Part shown: one piece after another, positions 50,261 to 62,611 of the stretch | Layout: the number at the start of each line of letters is the position of its first letter | Numbering within the stretch: position 1 is the stretch's first letter | NCBI GenBank assembly: GCA_963920665.1 | Contig: OY987264.1 | Location: 35,816,906-35,880,905, forward strand | Source: Straminergon stramineum | Taxonomy: Eukaryota; Streptophyta; Bryopsida; Hypnales; Calliergonaceae | DNA: 64,000 nt | Direction: 5' to 3' | Notes under the pieces: generated by a model | The model's database searches: none | What the model was told of the DNA's origin: nothing | What the model saw: the letters and a program-made list of their open reading frames with translations, nothing else | Position numbers and translations under genes: made by a program

Positions 50261-51275
50261 CATGTAGATTCTTACAAATATCAATACGTTGATCAGGTGG
50301 ATGGAAAAGTTAAGAATTTATTTCAAACTCTGCATATTTAGAGTTCATGCACACTTCAACGACGTCCCCTTCCATCCAATTATATTCTTTTGGTGTCCAT
50401 TATTATTTCATTGTCTCAATTGAGACAACCTATTCTATCAATATTAATAATAAAATTATATTTCAAACATTTTTGCTATTTGGATTTGGATTCTTTTACA
50501 TCCCAATGTATGTATATTTTTTAATGTATATTATACATTTCAATGTATGCATGTTTGTAAAAAAATTTGTAAGAAGATTTTAATAATTTTTACCAATTGA
50601 CTTATTGAAATTTATTACTTTGCATTTTATTTTGTGAAAATTCTTTCTATCTTTCTAATATCTTTTTAATAATAACAGTAAAGTGAATGCGTAGCGTAGC
50701 AAGCGCCAACCTCCAATACCACACTAAAATCAGATGTTAAATTAGTGTAGCTAGCTAGCCCATAAATCTCGTAGCCACTAATAACATTCCATCCGTAGTA
50801 ATCAGTTTAACGATTCCGACACTTATGCGCGACTTGTATCTCACAAGAAACTGGTCACAGCAAACCAGAGCTCAAATGAATCGTAGGAGGCAACCCCTGG
50901 CCAACGATCTCCTAATATCGCTTTCACCCAGATCCCATTCTGCTGTAGACTATTACCTGCGTCCAGGAGCCTATTGGGAAGACACATGAGATCATTCTTC
51001 CTTGCAGAGTCCCACAATTACAATTATCCCACCACCTCGTAACAACGCCAATACCCATAAGGAAACACAAATGTTGGAATCAAGATTAATGATGACACTG
51101 ACTCGAGTCCATACAAGCAGTAGTGAGATATACAATAGACATGTCACGTACACGGTTGAAGACCAAATGTGTTGCTCATGTTTGCTATATATTACCTCTG
51201 TAACAAAAATTGGCAAATCTAACCATTAATTACTCTACAGCTCGGGATAGGCTCGTGAGCAGCACTTCAGAGCGT
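50261..51275. other. Unassigned DNA between Helitron and plastid-protein gene
   Basis: A GC-containing string GCGTAGCGTAGCAAGCGCC near 50690 resembles the hairpin region of a Helitron 3' end, but no CTRR terminus follows clearly. The piece 50718-50785 matches 21205-21265, suggesting the right edge of the material inserted into duplication block II. The stretch nearest 51275 is probably 3' UTR and downstream flank of the next gene. Confidence 0.35.
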
Positions 51276-54200
51276 TCAAGGACCAGTCTCCCGGGTGAAT
51301 CTTACACGATACTTGTACAAAGTCACGGGCTTGTCCATACCCATGACGTCTGCAAAATCCATACCATCTCTTGGGAGTGGGAACATTGCCACTCTTTGGA
51401 AAGCCTGCAGAAGTCATCGAGACACGAGGACGTCATCCATGAAGTCAGCTTGCATCCATCTCACAAAACGACCAGTTCTACACCACAGGTAACCAGAGGA
51501 GCAAGATAGAATACCTCGATTTCATTAGCGGACATCTCGGTTGGATCCCATCGGTATCGTGTTAAATTCTGACTAGCCTGCAAGATGAACCAAGAACACA
51601 ACAGATGGTGATGTTCGAGAATGGCCGTCAGAAGATCACATTGCAACCAAGTGAAACAGTGGAACGAACGCACATTGGCTGTACTCCTTCACAATCAAGA
51701 TGGTATCAGATATAGCCACTGCTCCTAATTTAACCATTTAAGGTCGTCAAAGTCAAGAAGTGGCTTCTAAACAGTCAAAGGGTATTTATTCATAGTCAAA
51801 CCAGACGAATTTGTTTGTCAAGCTCTGTTAGATGTATTCCACATCATTGAGTTCAACTGATATTAGTTACTTTTCAATTTTAAATAGGGTTTTGTTTCAA
51901 AACAAAGACATACAATGTAGTGTGATGTTAGCATTCTTGGCTTCTTGTTCATATACTTGATTTTGAACTTCAAAGTGACATTTTCGTGTATGAGCAAAAC
52001 TAACAAAATGAGGCATATTAAGTCTAGTTTCCACTTGAAAACTCAGAAAATTTTCCCAGATATGTGTACTTTGCAATTTCAAGTTGACAGCCTATAATCA
52101 GGACATTTGGTTCATAACATGAGGTTCTACACTATGATATAGACCTCTGCTGAAAATTTCTTTCATATTTTTTCAGTGTATTCTCTATTTTATCATTTTC
52201 TCTTTATATTCAGAACTTCAGGATAATTTCAAATCTTCTCCAAGAAATTAAAAACAAATCTGCCTCATAGAAAACAAGTACTTTCATTCCTAAAGAAAAA
52301 GTAGAAAGTAAAAAACAATTTATGAAAAAAAATGTATAATGTATACTGAGCATACAAAATGAAAGATGTCGAAGTTTGACTACATGTTCATAAAACCTAT
52401 CCCCTCACAGTTAAAGAAGAAACATATAGACAAGGCGAAAAGGGAAGCACTATACCTTCACTGAAGGAGGTCCATCTCTTACTGCGCTATTGTCAAAAAC
52501 CTGTGTAGTGTTTTCAAGCATAATTTATCAGTTATGAAAGTTATAATGCCAAAACAGAGCAGATGTTCTACTACTTCGATGCCTGTGCATTACAGAGCGA
52601 CTCATGGAACAAAAATTGCACCTGCTTTGAGAACTCCGAAGTGTCAAATTGACCGGGTCCAGTAGCCTCTGCAGACCGCTTCGTGACAACATTCTCCACC
52701 TGCACCCACATTTCAGTCCTCATCGTCACTTTGCTAAACTGGAATGCTAAACTGGAATGTATAAACTGCGTTGTTGACAGTAATCATTGATTGCACTCAA
52801 ATATCAAATTGAGATTCTCAAAAAACTGTTTGGGGTGATAGCATGTTGAAAAGCTTATAAAATTAACTTTCCAATAAGTTATAATATGCCTCCTAACTCG
52901 AATTATTGACATCACAGTAAGAAATCAAAGATGCAGGGAAAGTATGACAACAGACTACACACAAAGCCAGCAAGCAATTTGTTTGTTTTCTCATTTATGG
53001 GTCAAATCATGCAAGTGATCACTCAATGGAAAGCTATGGACAATGCAATTCTAGCATGCCATTACTCGTGTTCTGATTGCAACAATCGATGATTTTGCTA
53101 GCTAGGGTCCTATATGACATCTGCAAGGCTTTAATACCCAGCGTTCTGGTTTTTACTCTTCTGATGATACATCGAGCAGTGAGCTTTCATTAACGGCACG
53201 AAGCAAAGCAGTGTTACCTTCACTCCACCACGAAGTGTAAGCGCCAATCGATTAGGGTTTGCAGGGTCCCAGAACGTCTCCCTTATGACATCCTTCCCCA
53301 TTGTGGACTCCACCAGAGACTGCCAAAATTACAAGCACGACATTCATTCAGTACTCCGTATTTGCTTATATGCATTGGAAATTGCGCTGAATAGTGATAT
53401 GCAGAAGAGTGGCAGCCCAAAAGGTATGATTGTCACTCACCGAAGTGGTGAAACTCCTATCGCCAATAACATTCCCCCGAAAGGAAATGAATCGTGCCTT
53501 GTACTCCACCTGGTGCATATCGCCATCCCAATTAGGTCAAGCCTGGCATGGATCGAGGGATCTGTGGTGCATTCCAATACGTTCAAGTTCAGCAAGCGAA
53601 GGATCGTCATTCACCAACAAGATATTCATTCCACACTGTCGATTCGAAACGAAAAGGAAATGCTAAAGCCGCATTATGCAGGGTCTTCGAGAAATTAGGG
53701 TACAGAAAAAGATACCGCGAAGCCCAGCTGCTTGCGCGAGAATTCCAGGCTCCTGCGATCAGCTTTGTCTTCGCCCCGGGGCGTTTCCACGGCGGTGAGG
53801 GTGGAGAAGCAATGCCATGTACCCTCGAAGAAGCTGCAAACAGAAGAAACCAGATGAAGGACGGTTCCAGTAGAAGTCAAGATCAGCCCCTGAAGAATCG
53901 CTATTTCATGATTTTATAAATAATTGATAGTAATGTGAAATTCTCAATTCACACGATGTCAAATTCCATTGATCACCAGAATCAGTGAAGAACATTGCAT
54001 TTTGGTGGTCAAATTGAGCAAAAGAAAGTCGCACTCCAAAGTAGAAAAAAACATTAGTTTCAATTCAGGTCTCCTGGTCCTTTAGGGTTTCGCCAGGAGC
54101 GGGGGAAACCCTAAATTAGTACCTGGGGTAGTAGAGATCAGCATCGCCGAGTCCGAAGGACCGCAGGAAAGAGGGTTGCGGCAGAGACGGCACGGCGAGC

Positions 54201-54403
54201 GAAGGACCAGCAAGGAGGACAGGAGTGGCAGCAAGGAAGCAGCGGCGCTTAACAGTGGAATTGGTAATAACGATTGAAAACGAAGACGAAGGATGGTAAC
54301 ATATCCCTGGAAAACAAGGCCGCGCTACAGGAGACGAAAGAAAGCAAGAGTGCAGCGTCGTCCTCATACTACACATGCTCATCATCCCCATACCCATCGC
54401 CAT
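51276..54403 (-). CDS. Plastid-targeted conserved unknown, probable thylakoid lumen protein (DUF6816-like)
   Basis: Eight exons: 54403-54123, 53833-53716, 53509-53441, 53319-53218, 52699-52622, 52500-52456, 51577-51515 and 51404-51276. All have GT-AG borders and consistent phase, giving 294 residues. The start is the first ATG in frame. Residues 1-50 are a Ser/Arg-rich, acid-poor plastid transit peptide. VKRRCFLAATPVLLAGPSLA (51-70) has the twin arginine, hydrophobic core and SLA cleavage site of a Tat-type lumen signal. The mature part has YYPSFFEGTWHCFSTL, VEYKARFISF, GDRSFTTSLVES and WDPANPNRLALTL, then VTKRS, FDTSEFSKQVFD and a C-terminal YKYRVRFTRETGP. I associate this pattern with a cyanobacterial/plastid family of unknown function (DUF6816, named from memory). 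Unspliced, it would look like noise. Confidence 0.8.
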
Positions 54404-54940
54404 GACCCTCCTGCCAAATCCACCACTTCGCTGCGACAACAGCAAGCACTACTGCCAAATCTTACAAATGTGACAAATCCGTCTCTTCACCGAATAATCG
54501 CATCACCGCCGCTCGATCTCGATCACATCCACCTGGATGGGAGGCCACATCCCGCTATTCCCCGCCTCTCGTTTCCGGCATCCCCCAATCCAGAACTTGC
54601 GCGAGGTTGGGGTTTGGCCTGTCGATGCTTCATGGAATTGAGGATTCTTGTGTGGCTTTGGAAGCGAAATCCTTGTGTCAGTTTTGATTGAAAGCAGTCG
54701 GTGGTCTGCCTGTCTCCCAGAAGAGAATTTCAGCTTCCGAGAGTCGAAGATTGCGAGAATGCGGTCGCCACAGAGCGCCAGTTAACTTACCATGGTCTTT
54801 GCGATCATCATATTGCAGCGAAGTGCATGAAGCTCTCGAATTAGGGTTTAGGAGAAGATCACCGCTGTTCCTGAGTTACGGTAGTCGCGAGAGTGGGTGC
54901 TCAAAATACAACGACAATCCTTTCAGAGAATCATAAAAAT
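54404..54940. promoter_or_regulatory. 5' flank of the plastid-protein gene
   Basis: Mixed-composition DNA upstream of the ATG at 54403. The plus-strand ORFs through it are antisense or chance. It probably contains promoter and 5' UTR (minus strand); no element can be positioned with confidence. A TTAA element abuts it at 54941. Confidence 0.35.
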
Positions 54941-55585
54941 TTAACCCCTAAATGCCCAAGGCACCAGATTCTGGTGTTTTGAAAACTTTGAAGTTAAGTA
55001 AAACCCAACCAAATTGCTATTATTAGTAGTTTATATTTTTGGAGAATTCTTTTTGAAGTCTAGTTTTAGGATCAAAAAGTTGATCTGAAAAATAAAGGAT
55101 TATGATTTTTCTATTGAAGATTTAGTGCAAGGATGCCCATTGCAATCTTGACTTCTCATAGTGTTGAGGGCTCTTGAAAATGAGCCTCAAATACACTAGA
55201 TCTTGGAGGCAAAATCGCATTAGAAATTCATTTAAAAAATTTGTAGAATAGATTTTGAAAAACTGTAAATTGAATGGGATTACGCATGCTAGGCCCTATA
55301 ACCTCATATTTTTTTAGTGACCAACTTTTTAGAGTTGACGTGCAAAAAGTGAATTGAAAAATTTTCACAGTTTTTACACCTTCATGATCAAACATTATAA
55401 TCTTTCAATCTATAAGTGATATTGTTATGTTTTCTTTTCCTATGTGATCTCTAACATGTTTAGTTTGAATTTGTACAATTACAATTCAAAAGAAATTGGT
55501 ATAACTTATGAAAATGTTGACTTTTTGTTCAATTTAGAACAAATTTCAAGGAGCTCCAAATAGGCCTTGGGCATTTAGGGGTTAA
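54941..55585. mobile_element. TTAA-flanked MITE, copy E
   Basis: The termini are a perfect inverted repeat of at least 20 bp, TTAACCCCTAAATGCCCAAG continuing GC. TTAA lies at 54941-54944 and 55582-55585. The near-identical ends suggest it is the youngest copy in the window. Beyond it, 55586-57093 is AT-rich with no gene recognised. Confidence 0.75.
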
Positions 55586-57093
55586 AGAAGAAGAAGCAAA
55601 ATTAATTGATCCATTTTCAACTAGAATTGATTATTTCAAATGTGAAAAAAATTTAAACTTCAACTTTTCAAATGTGAGTGTACTAATTTATCAGTGATAA
55701 ATTTTTGAAATGGAAAATTTGTAGATTTGGGTATTTTCAGAATTATAGAATGACAGGTATAGTTAAATTTATGCTTTCAAATATTCTTTAACTACAATGT
55801 GATGAGATTTTTAGTTTTTTTGAGCGTCTTTCCTGTTCAATTAAAAAATCCTTCACTTCTTCTTTCAAAATTCACAAAAATTTCTAATCATCACAAAAAT
55901 GTCTGAAAATTTTTATGACACATAGAAGACAAATGATTTAATTTCAGAAAAAGAAAACTAAGAATATCCATCAATATATAGAAATGAAGTAGACTACAAA
56001 AATGGAACATACTTGTACTGTTTAAAGGAATTTGCAACTTGACAACATTACCAAAGGCTTTGATTGTCAATTCCTTAACAACATATTCAAAATTCACAAT
56101 TTCCATTCAGCTTGTTGCTATTGTAGCATCTGCATGCAATAAAAGGATTTTTAATGTACATTTCAGAGATGAAATCATTTGTTTTCAATAAGGCACAAAA
56201 CTTCTAGATTTTTTGTAAAAATTTGAAATTATAAAGAATTTTTGACAAAGAAAGTGAACATATCATCTATAGTATGCTTAAAAAATCTGAAATTTTCACC
56301 ATAGGTTTGTATTATACACCTTAATGTAAACCAAAGTTACAATTTTTTTTAATTTTGAAAATCAACTAACTAACTAAGGTTATAGGTATAAAGTTCAAGT
56401 TGCAAATACAACATTGAATTTTGGGAATTTTTGAATTGGAGGAGAAACTAGTCTTGATGGTCTTATTTTTATCAATTGAGTACAAATTCATAAAAAATAA
56501 TCATATTATATAGCTAAAATTCAAATAAAGAGAAGTGGCAAAATACACTATGAAGGTGATCCAATGGGATTAAGCACCTACTTTAGTAGAAAAGTCAATA
56601 ATACTACAAAAGAACTATCTTGCATGGTTCAAGGAGAACTTTATTATTTTACTCAAGTGAACAACCACCACATTGAGGTACACATAAAATTTCCCGCTTG
56701 ATTATGCAATTAAAGGCCCTAGGGTTTTCAAAATATAAGAATTTTCCAACTCTAACTACTAAAAATGCAACTTTTCCAAAAAATTGATGTAAAAAAATAT
56801 TGTTTTTTGTCAGCATGCTTCCTTAAAATCATCCATTTGATTCAAAACATTTACAACATCATTCCAAGGTTCATAACAAAATCTTGAATCCTTTCTTGAA
56901 TTTTTGCATATTTTTGCTTATATCTTTATAAATATTATATTATTAACCTCAATTTCATCAAATTCATCATACAAAATATGTGGTTTTTAGAAAGTCAAGC
57001 ATTGGTTTGGATGAATGAGAAGTTATGTGATAAAAAGGTCCTAAAATTTCTTTGTTTTAGCATCCACAATTGGGACATTAGAGCATTCAAGGT

Positions 57094-57243
57094 TTAACCC
57101 TCCGAAGACACTGCAAATCTAAAAGTTCTGTAGATGACTTTACTATTAATTGTACAAACTCAAGGCACACCTATATTAGTTCAATAATTGGAATATTTTG
57201 ATGACTACCTTGATCATAGGGGTCCGTGTCCTTCTAGGGTTAA
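57094..57243. mobile_element. TTAA-flanked MITE, copy F (short, 150 bp)
   Basis: The left end is TTAACCCTCCGAAGACAC and the right, read inward, TTAACCCTAGAAGGACAC. It lies about 300 bp upstream of the DNAJC9-like start codon, in the likely promoter region. Confidence 0.6.
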
Positions 57244-57550
57244 AGATGTGCCTCCATCTACTTGACTCAAACAATGATGCAATTTGACGAATATTCGAAC
57301 TACGCAAGCTATCTGTCCGTTCTAACAACACATTCATCCACACGTCATTCATTGGCGCCAAATTTGCACCCGCGCGAACGACCCTCCCCATGGCGCGAAA
57401 CGGACCTCTACCTTCCTTCACAAGGCCGTTGTCTTCCTTCAAACTTCTGCTGTGTCGAATTGCCCATTGCCTCCCATTGCGCCTCTGTTTTCCCAAATTG
57501 TCGTTCTTTCAAACTTTGGTTGCGATCTGCGGCTGTTGTGAGAGAGTAGA

Positions 57551-59507
57551 ATGGGCCGAAGGAAAAGAGTCCAGGAGGAAGAAGGCGAAGAGATGGCCGC
57601 AGACGAAGAGCCCAACACTTCGGAGAGCCGCAGTTTGTACGAAGTGCTGGGAGTGAGCTCGAATGCGAGCCACGAGGAGATTCGTAGGGCGTACCACAAA
57701 TCAGCCCTGCGATTACATCCCGACAAGAACCCTGGCGACGAAGTGAGGTTCCCCCCCCCTGTGCTTCAATTTCCCAGTTTCACTTCTTAAACCCTAATTT
57801 ATCCGGTGATAAAGCAAGCACTTGTTATGAAATCTTCATCTTCGGGTTGATTTTCTGTGTGTGGCTGCAGGAAGCCAAGGAGAAGTTTCAGCAGCTCCAA
57901 AATGTGATGGCCATTCTGGGAGATCCTGAAAAACGTGAGCTCTACGATCAGACTGGGTCGATGGATGCGGCGGATATGGACGGGGATGCTGTGAAGAGCT
58001 TGTACAAGTTTCTCAGGACTTTGTTCAAACAGGTACAATTGGAATTGAGATTTTTGTGCTTCTGTTGGTACAGAGCTTTTTTTTTGGTTGCTGTATTGAA
58101 TTCGTGTTTCTCAGGTGACAGAGGAGGATATTGACGCTTTCTCAGCATCCTATCGAGGTTCGAAAGAAGAGGAGAAGGACTTACTCAGTTCGTATCAGAA
58201 ATTCAAGGGTGACTTTAAAAAGTATGCCCCCTTGACTCTCACGTTTGAATTCAGTTTGTTTGTTTAGTTGCTTGTACGGCCTTTAGGTAACCACACCTCG
58301 TTGCGTCTCGTTCCCAAGAGCATCGCCTGCGGATTCTTGCATAAATTGTACACGACGAGTCTAGGGTCAACTTTTAATCCGCACCTGTAATCAGCATTTT
58401 GAAAATTCATAGTTTACTCTTAGAAAGCCTCCGGCGTTGGAATCGTTATTCAATTGCTAATAAGACTGTACTAGAATGTAGTCCTGAAATTTGAACTAAG
58501 CTCAAAATGCTTATTTGGATGCTGTTAGGTAAGCTGTGATGGCCACTGAGACTCCATGAAGCTCTGGTTTTTTATTTCTCAATTTAGTGTAATCCATTTC
58601 AAATCCTAAATTATGATGGACATTGCCTGAAAATTTTCCCTGGAGATGTGCAGAGTTTTCAACCAGATGATGTGCTCCGATCCACAGGTTGACTCCCACC
58701 GGTTTATGGATGTCATCGATGCCGCTATATCATCTGGGCAGCTGAAAGAATATAAAAATTATCGAAAGTGGGCTTCAGAGGTCTCCAAGACTCCACGGCA
58801 TCCGAATCCACTTGCTCCTCCAAAGTAAGACTCATTGGTTACTGTATTTTTTCCCCGTCATCTATGTGTTACTTGTAGAAAAAAGAGTCTACCTTGTGGA
58901 GCACATGACGTGGAGGATAACAATTCTGACACTCCAAGCCTTCGAACATATGTTGGAATGTGATTTGGGGGAGATCAGATTAATTTCGTAGTGAGGTTGT
59001 AGATTACTGAAAGTGACCGTTGACAACCCCATTTCCATATAGTGATCATGGGCTGTTTACATTTAGGCAAGTCATGCTTACGGCTTGCAAATAAATTCAA
59101 CTCAGTGCGCGAGTAGAGGATTGCTTTCGGGTACACGGTATTGTAGACGGAATCAGGTCCCTAGCGGTTGTTGTGTTCTCCAAGTGAAGTGATTGACGAG
59201 GTACGGGATTGACTGCAGAAAAAAGAAAAAGAAGAACGGCGATTCGACCTCAGAACTCACTGCTTTGATCAATCATCGAGGGAAGCAACAGATGGATTCT
59301 CTTGCGTCCGCTCTAGCTGCGAAGTATGGAAGTAAAGGCAAAGGTGTGAAAGGAGGGAAGTCTGGCAAACCAATGGAGGAGCCTACGGAGGAAGAATTTT
59401 TGGCTGCACAGAAGAGAGTGATGAAGTCTAACAAATCAGCGGAGGAACCTTCTGAGGATCAGTTTTTGGCTGCTCAGAAGAGGCTTAAGAAGAAGAGTAA
59501 GAGATGA
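57551..59507 (+). CDS. DNAJC9: J-domain co-chaperone, DNAJC9-like
   Basis: Exons 57551-57742, 57871-58032, 58115-58221, 58654-58824 and 59219-59507, GT-AG and in phase, give 306 residues. The start is the first ATG ahead of the J domain. An acidic N-terminus leads into SLYEVLGV (28-35), [15 protein letters not shown] with HPD at 56-58, and [20 protein letters not shown], so the J domain is complete across the first intron. The middle ([49 protein letters not shown]) matches the helical region that in DNAJC9 binds histone H3-H4. The C-terminus is Lys-rich with two copies of EEP(T/S)E-x2-FLAAQKR. Known role of the family: nuclear Hsp70 cofactor for histones; its role here is inferred. Confidence 0.88.
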
Positions 59508-60060
59508 TCAGATGACACAACTCCAACTCTGAATTGGGAGGTTTTTTTGGCAGCTCTCGCTAGCTGAGGCGCTGTTTGTGAATGTTCCCTGAATGATCTT
59601 CAATGCGGATACAATCTGATGTAGAAATCTTGTGATTGACCCGTTGTGCACCTTGACATAGGAGTAACTCAATCCACAGTTCAGGTTGTTACAGGATTAC
59701 TTTCTCAAGAGGCCATGTTTGATACTGTATGTGCATGATTCAACTGCCATTAGTGAAGGCGCCCGGCTAATATCAAACTTTAGCCGCATGCCTGAAAATT
59801 GCGGATGCTGTTTGTACTGTTCGAAGCCTTTTTGTATAAAAGTTTTTCTATTTGCATGAAATGCTCAGGATCATTGAATCTTGCGGTTTGCTTTCATTGT
59901 CATTGTTAGTTTGTGCGGCAGGTTCTTCTATTTCTGAAATGACTCTTAGTGTAAATTCCCAAGTTATCAGAGTTCTGTGGCCGGAGGATTAAGTAGATAA
60001 GGTTGGCCAGGGTACTACACTACAACATTGACATAATACATGTTTTAATATTGTTTCCAA
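59508..60060 (+). other. Probable 3' UTR and downstream flank of the DNAJC9-like gene
   Basis: It follows the TGA at 59505-59507. Mixed base composition continues to about 59960 before AT-rich repeat DNA begins. No ORF is supported. I cannot fix the polyadenylation site. Confidence 0.35.
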
Positions 60061-60179
60061 CAAAAGTTAATGTATGCACAACAAGAAAACATTTAGGCCT
60101 AGAATGATCACCATGGGCACATCTATGATCTAGTTATAGATTGAGCTTTGATTGTGTTTGCAATCAAACCTAATAACCT

Positions 60180-61930
60180 TTAGGATGACATGCATTTAGG
60201 AATAAAATCACAAGCCCAAAATTCCTTCTATACTAAAGTATGTACATTCAAATGTGACATTTTTTTGTCTAACTTCAGAAAGGCCATCATTGAGTTGGAT
60301 GTTTCATACTTCTAAATTGGTGTTTTTGAATTGATGCCATTGTTCTTCCAGTTGTGAATGGCATCAGAAATGTTTCTAACTTCTAAAGGACCAAAATCCC
60401 ATGTAGGAACAATTCAAAATTTGGCTAGTTCATGTAATCTCAATTTAGCATTTTTGGAAGACCATTTCTATTTTAAATGGTGAAAATGAGCAAAAGTTAT
60501 ACTATCTTGAGTTTATACACAAAATGCTCTAGCTTAAGCAACTAGAAGAAGACATATAGATAGATAGATAAATAAATAGATAGACAAGTAGAGAAATATT
60601 CTCATTCCATATTTTAGAATCTACAAACAAAATTCAAATTCATTCCATTTGGATTAGTGATGTGAAAACTAAGATGAGTCTTGTTTTTCAAGCGATTAAA
60701 TCATCTCCTAAAACTTAACATACAAGACTCTCTTTTAAATTGAATTTCCACATTGGGCTTAGATTGTTTGCTGAAATAATCCCCCCATTTGAATTGAAGT
60801 ATTTCAATTCAATCTTAGAAACCTTATGATTTATTCACAAGCAAAGTTGAATAAATGTGCAATATAGACTATCGTAACGCTCTTGAGCTAAAGTTGTCAA
60901 GCTTTTGAATGAGTGTTAGGTTAATTAGATTCATAAGAATGATGAATTTGGGATCAGAGGATGTTGTAGAGAATAAGAATTGGATCAAATTGGACCAACT
61001 TCAATTTTCAGTATGCATGCTCAATAGGGGTATAGAATGTTCTGTTACCAAATTGAGTATGAGCTTGCAAAAGTGATATATTGTGATAAATGGTTATTAG
61101 GGTAACAGCAAAATCAGCTCAGTGTTTGAGAATTTAAGTCAAATGAGTTATAGAATGTTGTGTTGCATAAATTAATTAGGTTATGTCTTATCATTTGGAT
61201 GTATTGTCCATGGTGATGGAGTGGATACCAACTTGAAGTATTTGAAGATGTTATGTTTGTGATAAGAAGATGCTAGAGATAATTAACCCCTAAATGCCCA
61301 CATTCGTCTCCACAATTGAAAATTTGAGAAAAAATCATTATAAAGTACAATTTGGAAGCATATTTTGGAATTGATATACAAATAAAAGTTGTAGATCTTG
61401 ATTTGCATATTCCATCTGTAAGGTTAGATTCACCAATGCTATCAACAATCTTTTTTTGTAAATTTTGAAAGAGAAATTCCAAAATTCCCTCAAAATTCGA
61501 TTACAAGCAAAATATTATCATTTTTTGAGTAAAATTTGTTGTAATGGTTTGAAATGAGGTTCTATTCATATGGTGATCTTTTGAAATTTTTGGGTTCTTC
61601 AAATCTATGACCTCATTTTGGCAAATCCAATTTTGAACTAAAAAGTCAATGCAATTTGACCACTTGACATCCTTGCACATTTGTAATTTTAGAAAAATAT
61701 GTACTCTAATAACACCAAATCCAACCCTTAGATAGGACAATAACTTGATAATGTATTTCCACAAATTAGAATAAATTTCATCCAAGTAGTTAGGAGGATG
61801 AAACTCGAGTTCAATCTATTCATTGTCCAAAAAATGGATGTTGGAATGCATAGTCTAAAAAATGGACATCAAAGCGCACAAGGGTTAATAGACTCAACTT
61901 TTGAAGGTGCAAGCCCTATTTGCTAAAGAA
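60180..61930. repeat. Dispersed repeat, copy B, interrupted by a TTAA element
   Basis: It is the inverted counterpart of 27830-29125. Read on the minus strand, the match runs GGGCTTGCACCTTCAAAAG (about 61910), is broken by the 61283-61888 element, and resumes with TTATCTCTAGCATCTTCTTA and CACCATGGACAATACATCC down to about 60190. Noncoding. A short TAGA/TAAA simple repeat lies near 60557. Confidence 0.65.
61283..61888. mobile_element. TTAA-flanked MITE, copy G
   Basis: The left end is TTAACCCCTAAATGCCCACA and the right, read inward, TTAACCCTTGTGCGC. TTAA lies at 61283-61286 and 61885-61888. The relative at 27.8 kb lacks the insertion. From 61889 to 62380, outside the flanking repeat piece, I see nothing. 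Confidence 0.7.
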
Positions 61931-62380
61931 TCCATACCTTAAGTTAGGTTGTTTGTTTGTTACATTGAGATCTCATGGACCATGTGTCCCCCGGTCACGT
62001 TCTTGGTACCGTTGGAAAGCCCTTGGCAAGGAGGGGTGCACGGGCTTTGATTCGTGGCGTTTGGGCCTATGGTGTGAAAGTTTTTGAATTTTAAAGTTTT
62101 TATGAATAAAAAAATTAGAAAAATACTTTTACTTTGATTTTGACTGATTTTGACTGTGGCAACAACACAGGGCACAGTAATGTTATGTTATGTTAGTCAG
62201 GCAGTCTCTTATCATGTATTCCCATTTAGAAGTATCATGATCCATGGTGGTTGCTAGTTACTCCATATTATTTACAGTGTCATTTTGCAACTCACTTTTT
62301 TCAGGTTCTGATGCTCGTCCTGATTTTTCACAAAATCATTCCAAATTTCTAAACGTGTTTCTGAAACTTTGGCTGTGCTG

Positions 62381-62611
62381 TTAACCCTTGGAAGGCCCTT
62401 GGGGTCCCTCTATACAACCTGTATTTAGCTTTATAATTCTTCAATTGTGGTTTAATAGATGAGTTATGATACATTTTTATTTACATACTATCATGATCAT
62501 TAGTTTACTTTGTACTGAAAAGTATTTGATCAATGTTTTCCTAATCAGATACCACCAAATACATAATATACTATACGGCCACAAAGTGCTTTCATGCCCT
62601 TTTAGGGTTAA
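62381..62611. mobile_element. TTAA-flanked MITE, copy H (231 bp)
   Basis: The left end is TTAACCCTTGGAAGGCCC and the right, read inward, TTAACCCTAAAAGGGC. TTAA lies at 62381-62384 and 62608-62611. It is located downstream of the R3HCC1L-like gene. Confidence 0.6.

Noticed and set aside
53285..53919. Plus-strand ORFs of 78-137 codons
   Set aside because: They are antisense shadows of exons of the minus-strand plastid-protein gene.
57439..57726. Minus-strand ORF overlapping the DNAJC9-like start
   Set aside because: Antisense of the J-domain exon; the plus strand has a phase-consistent multi-exon gene.
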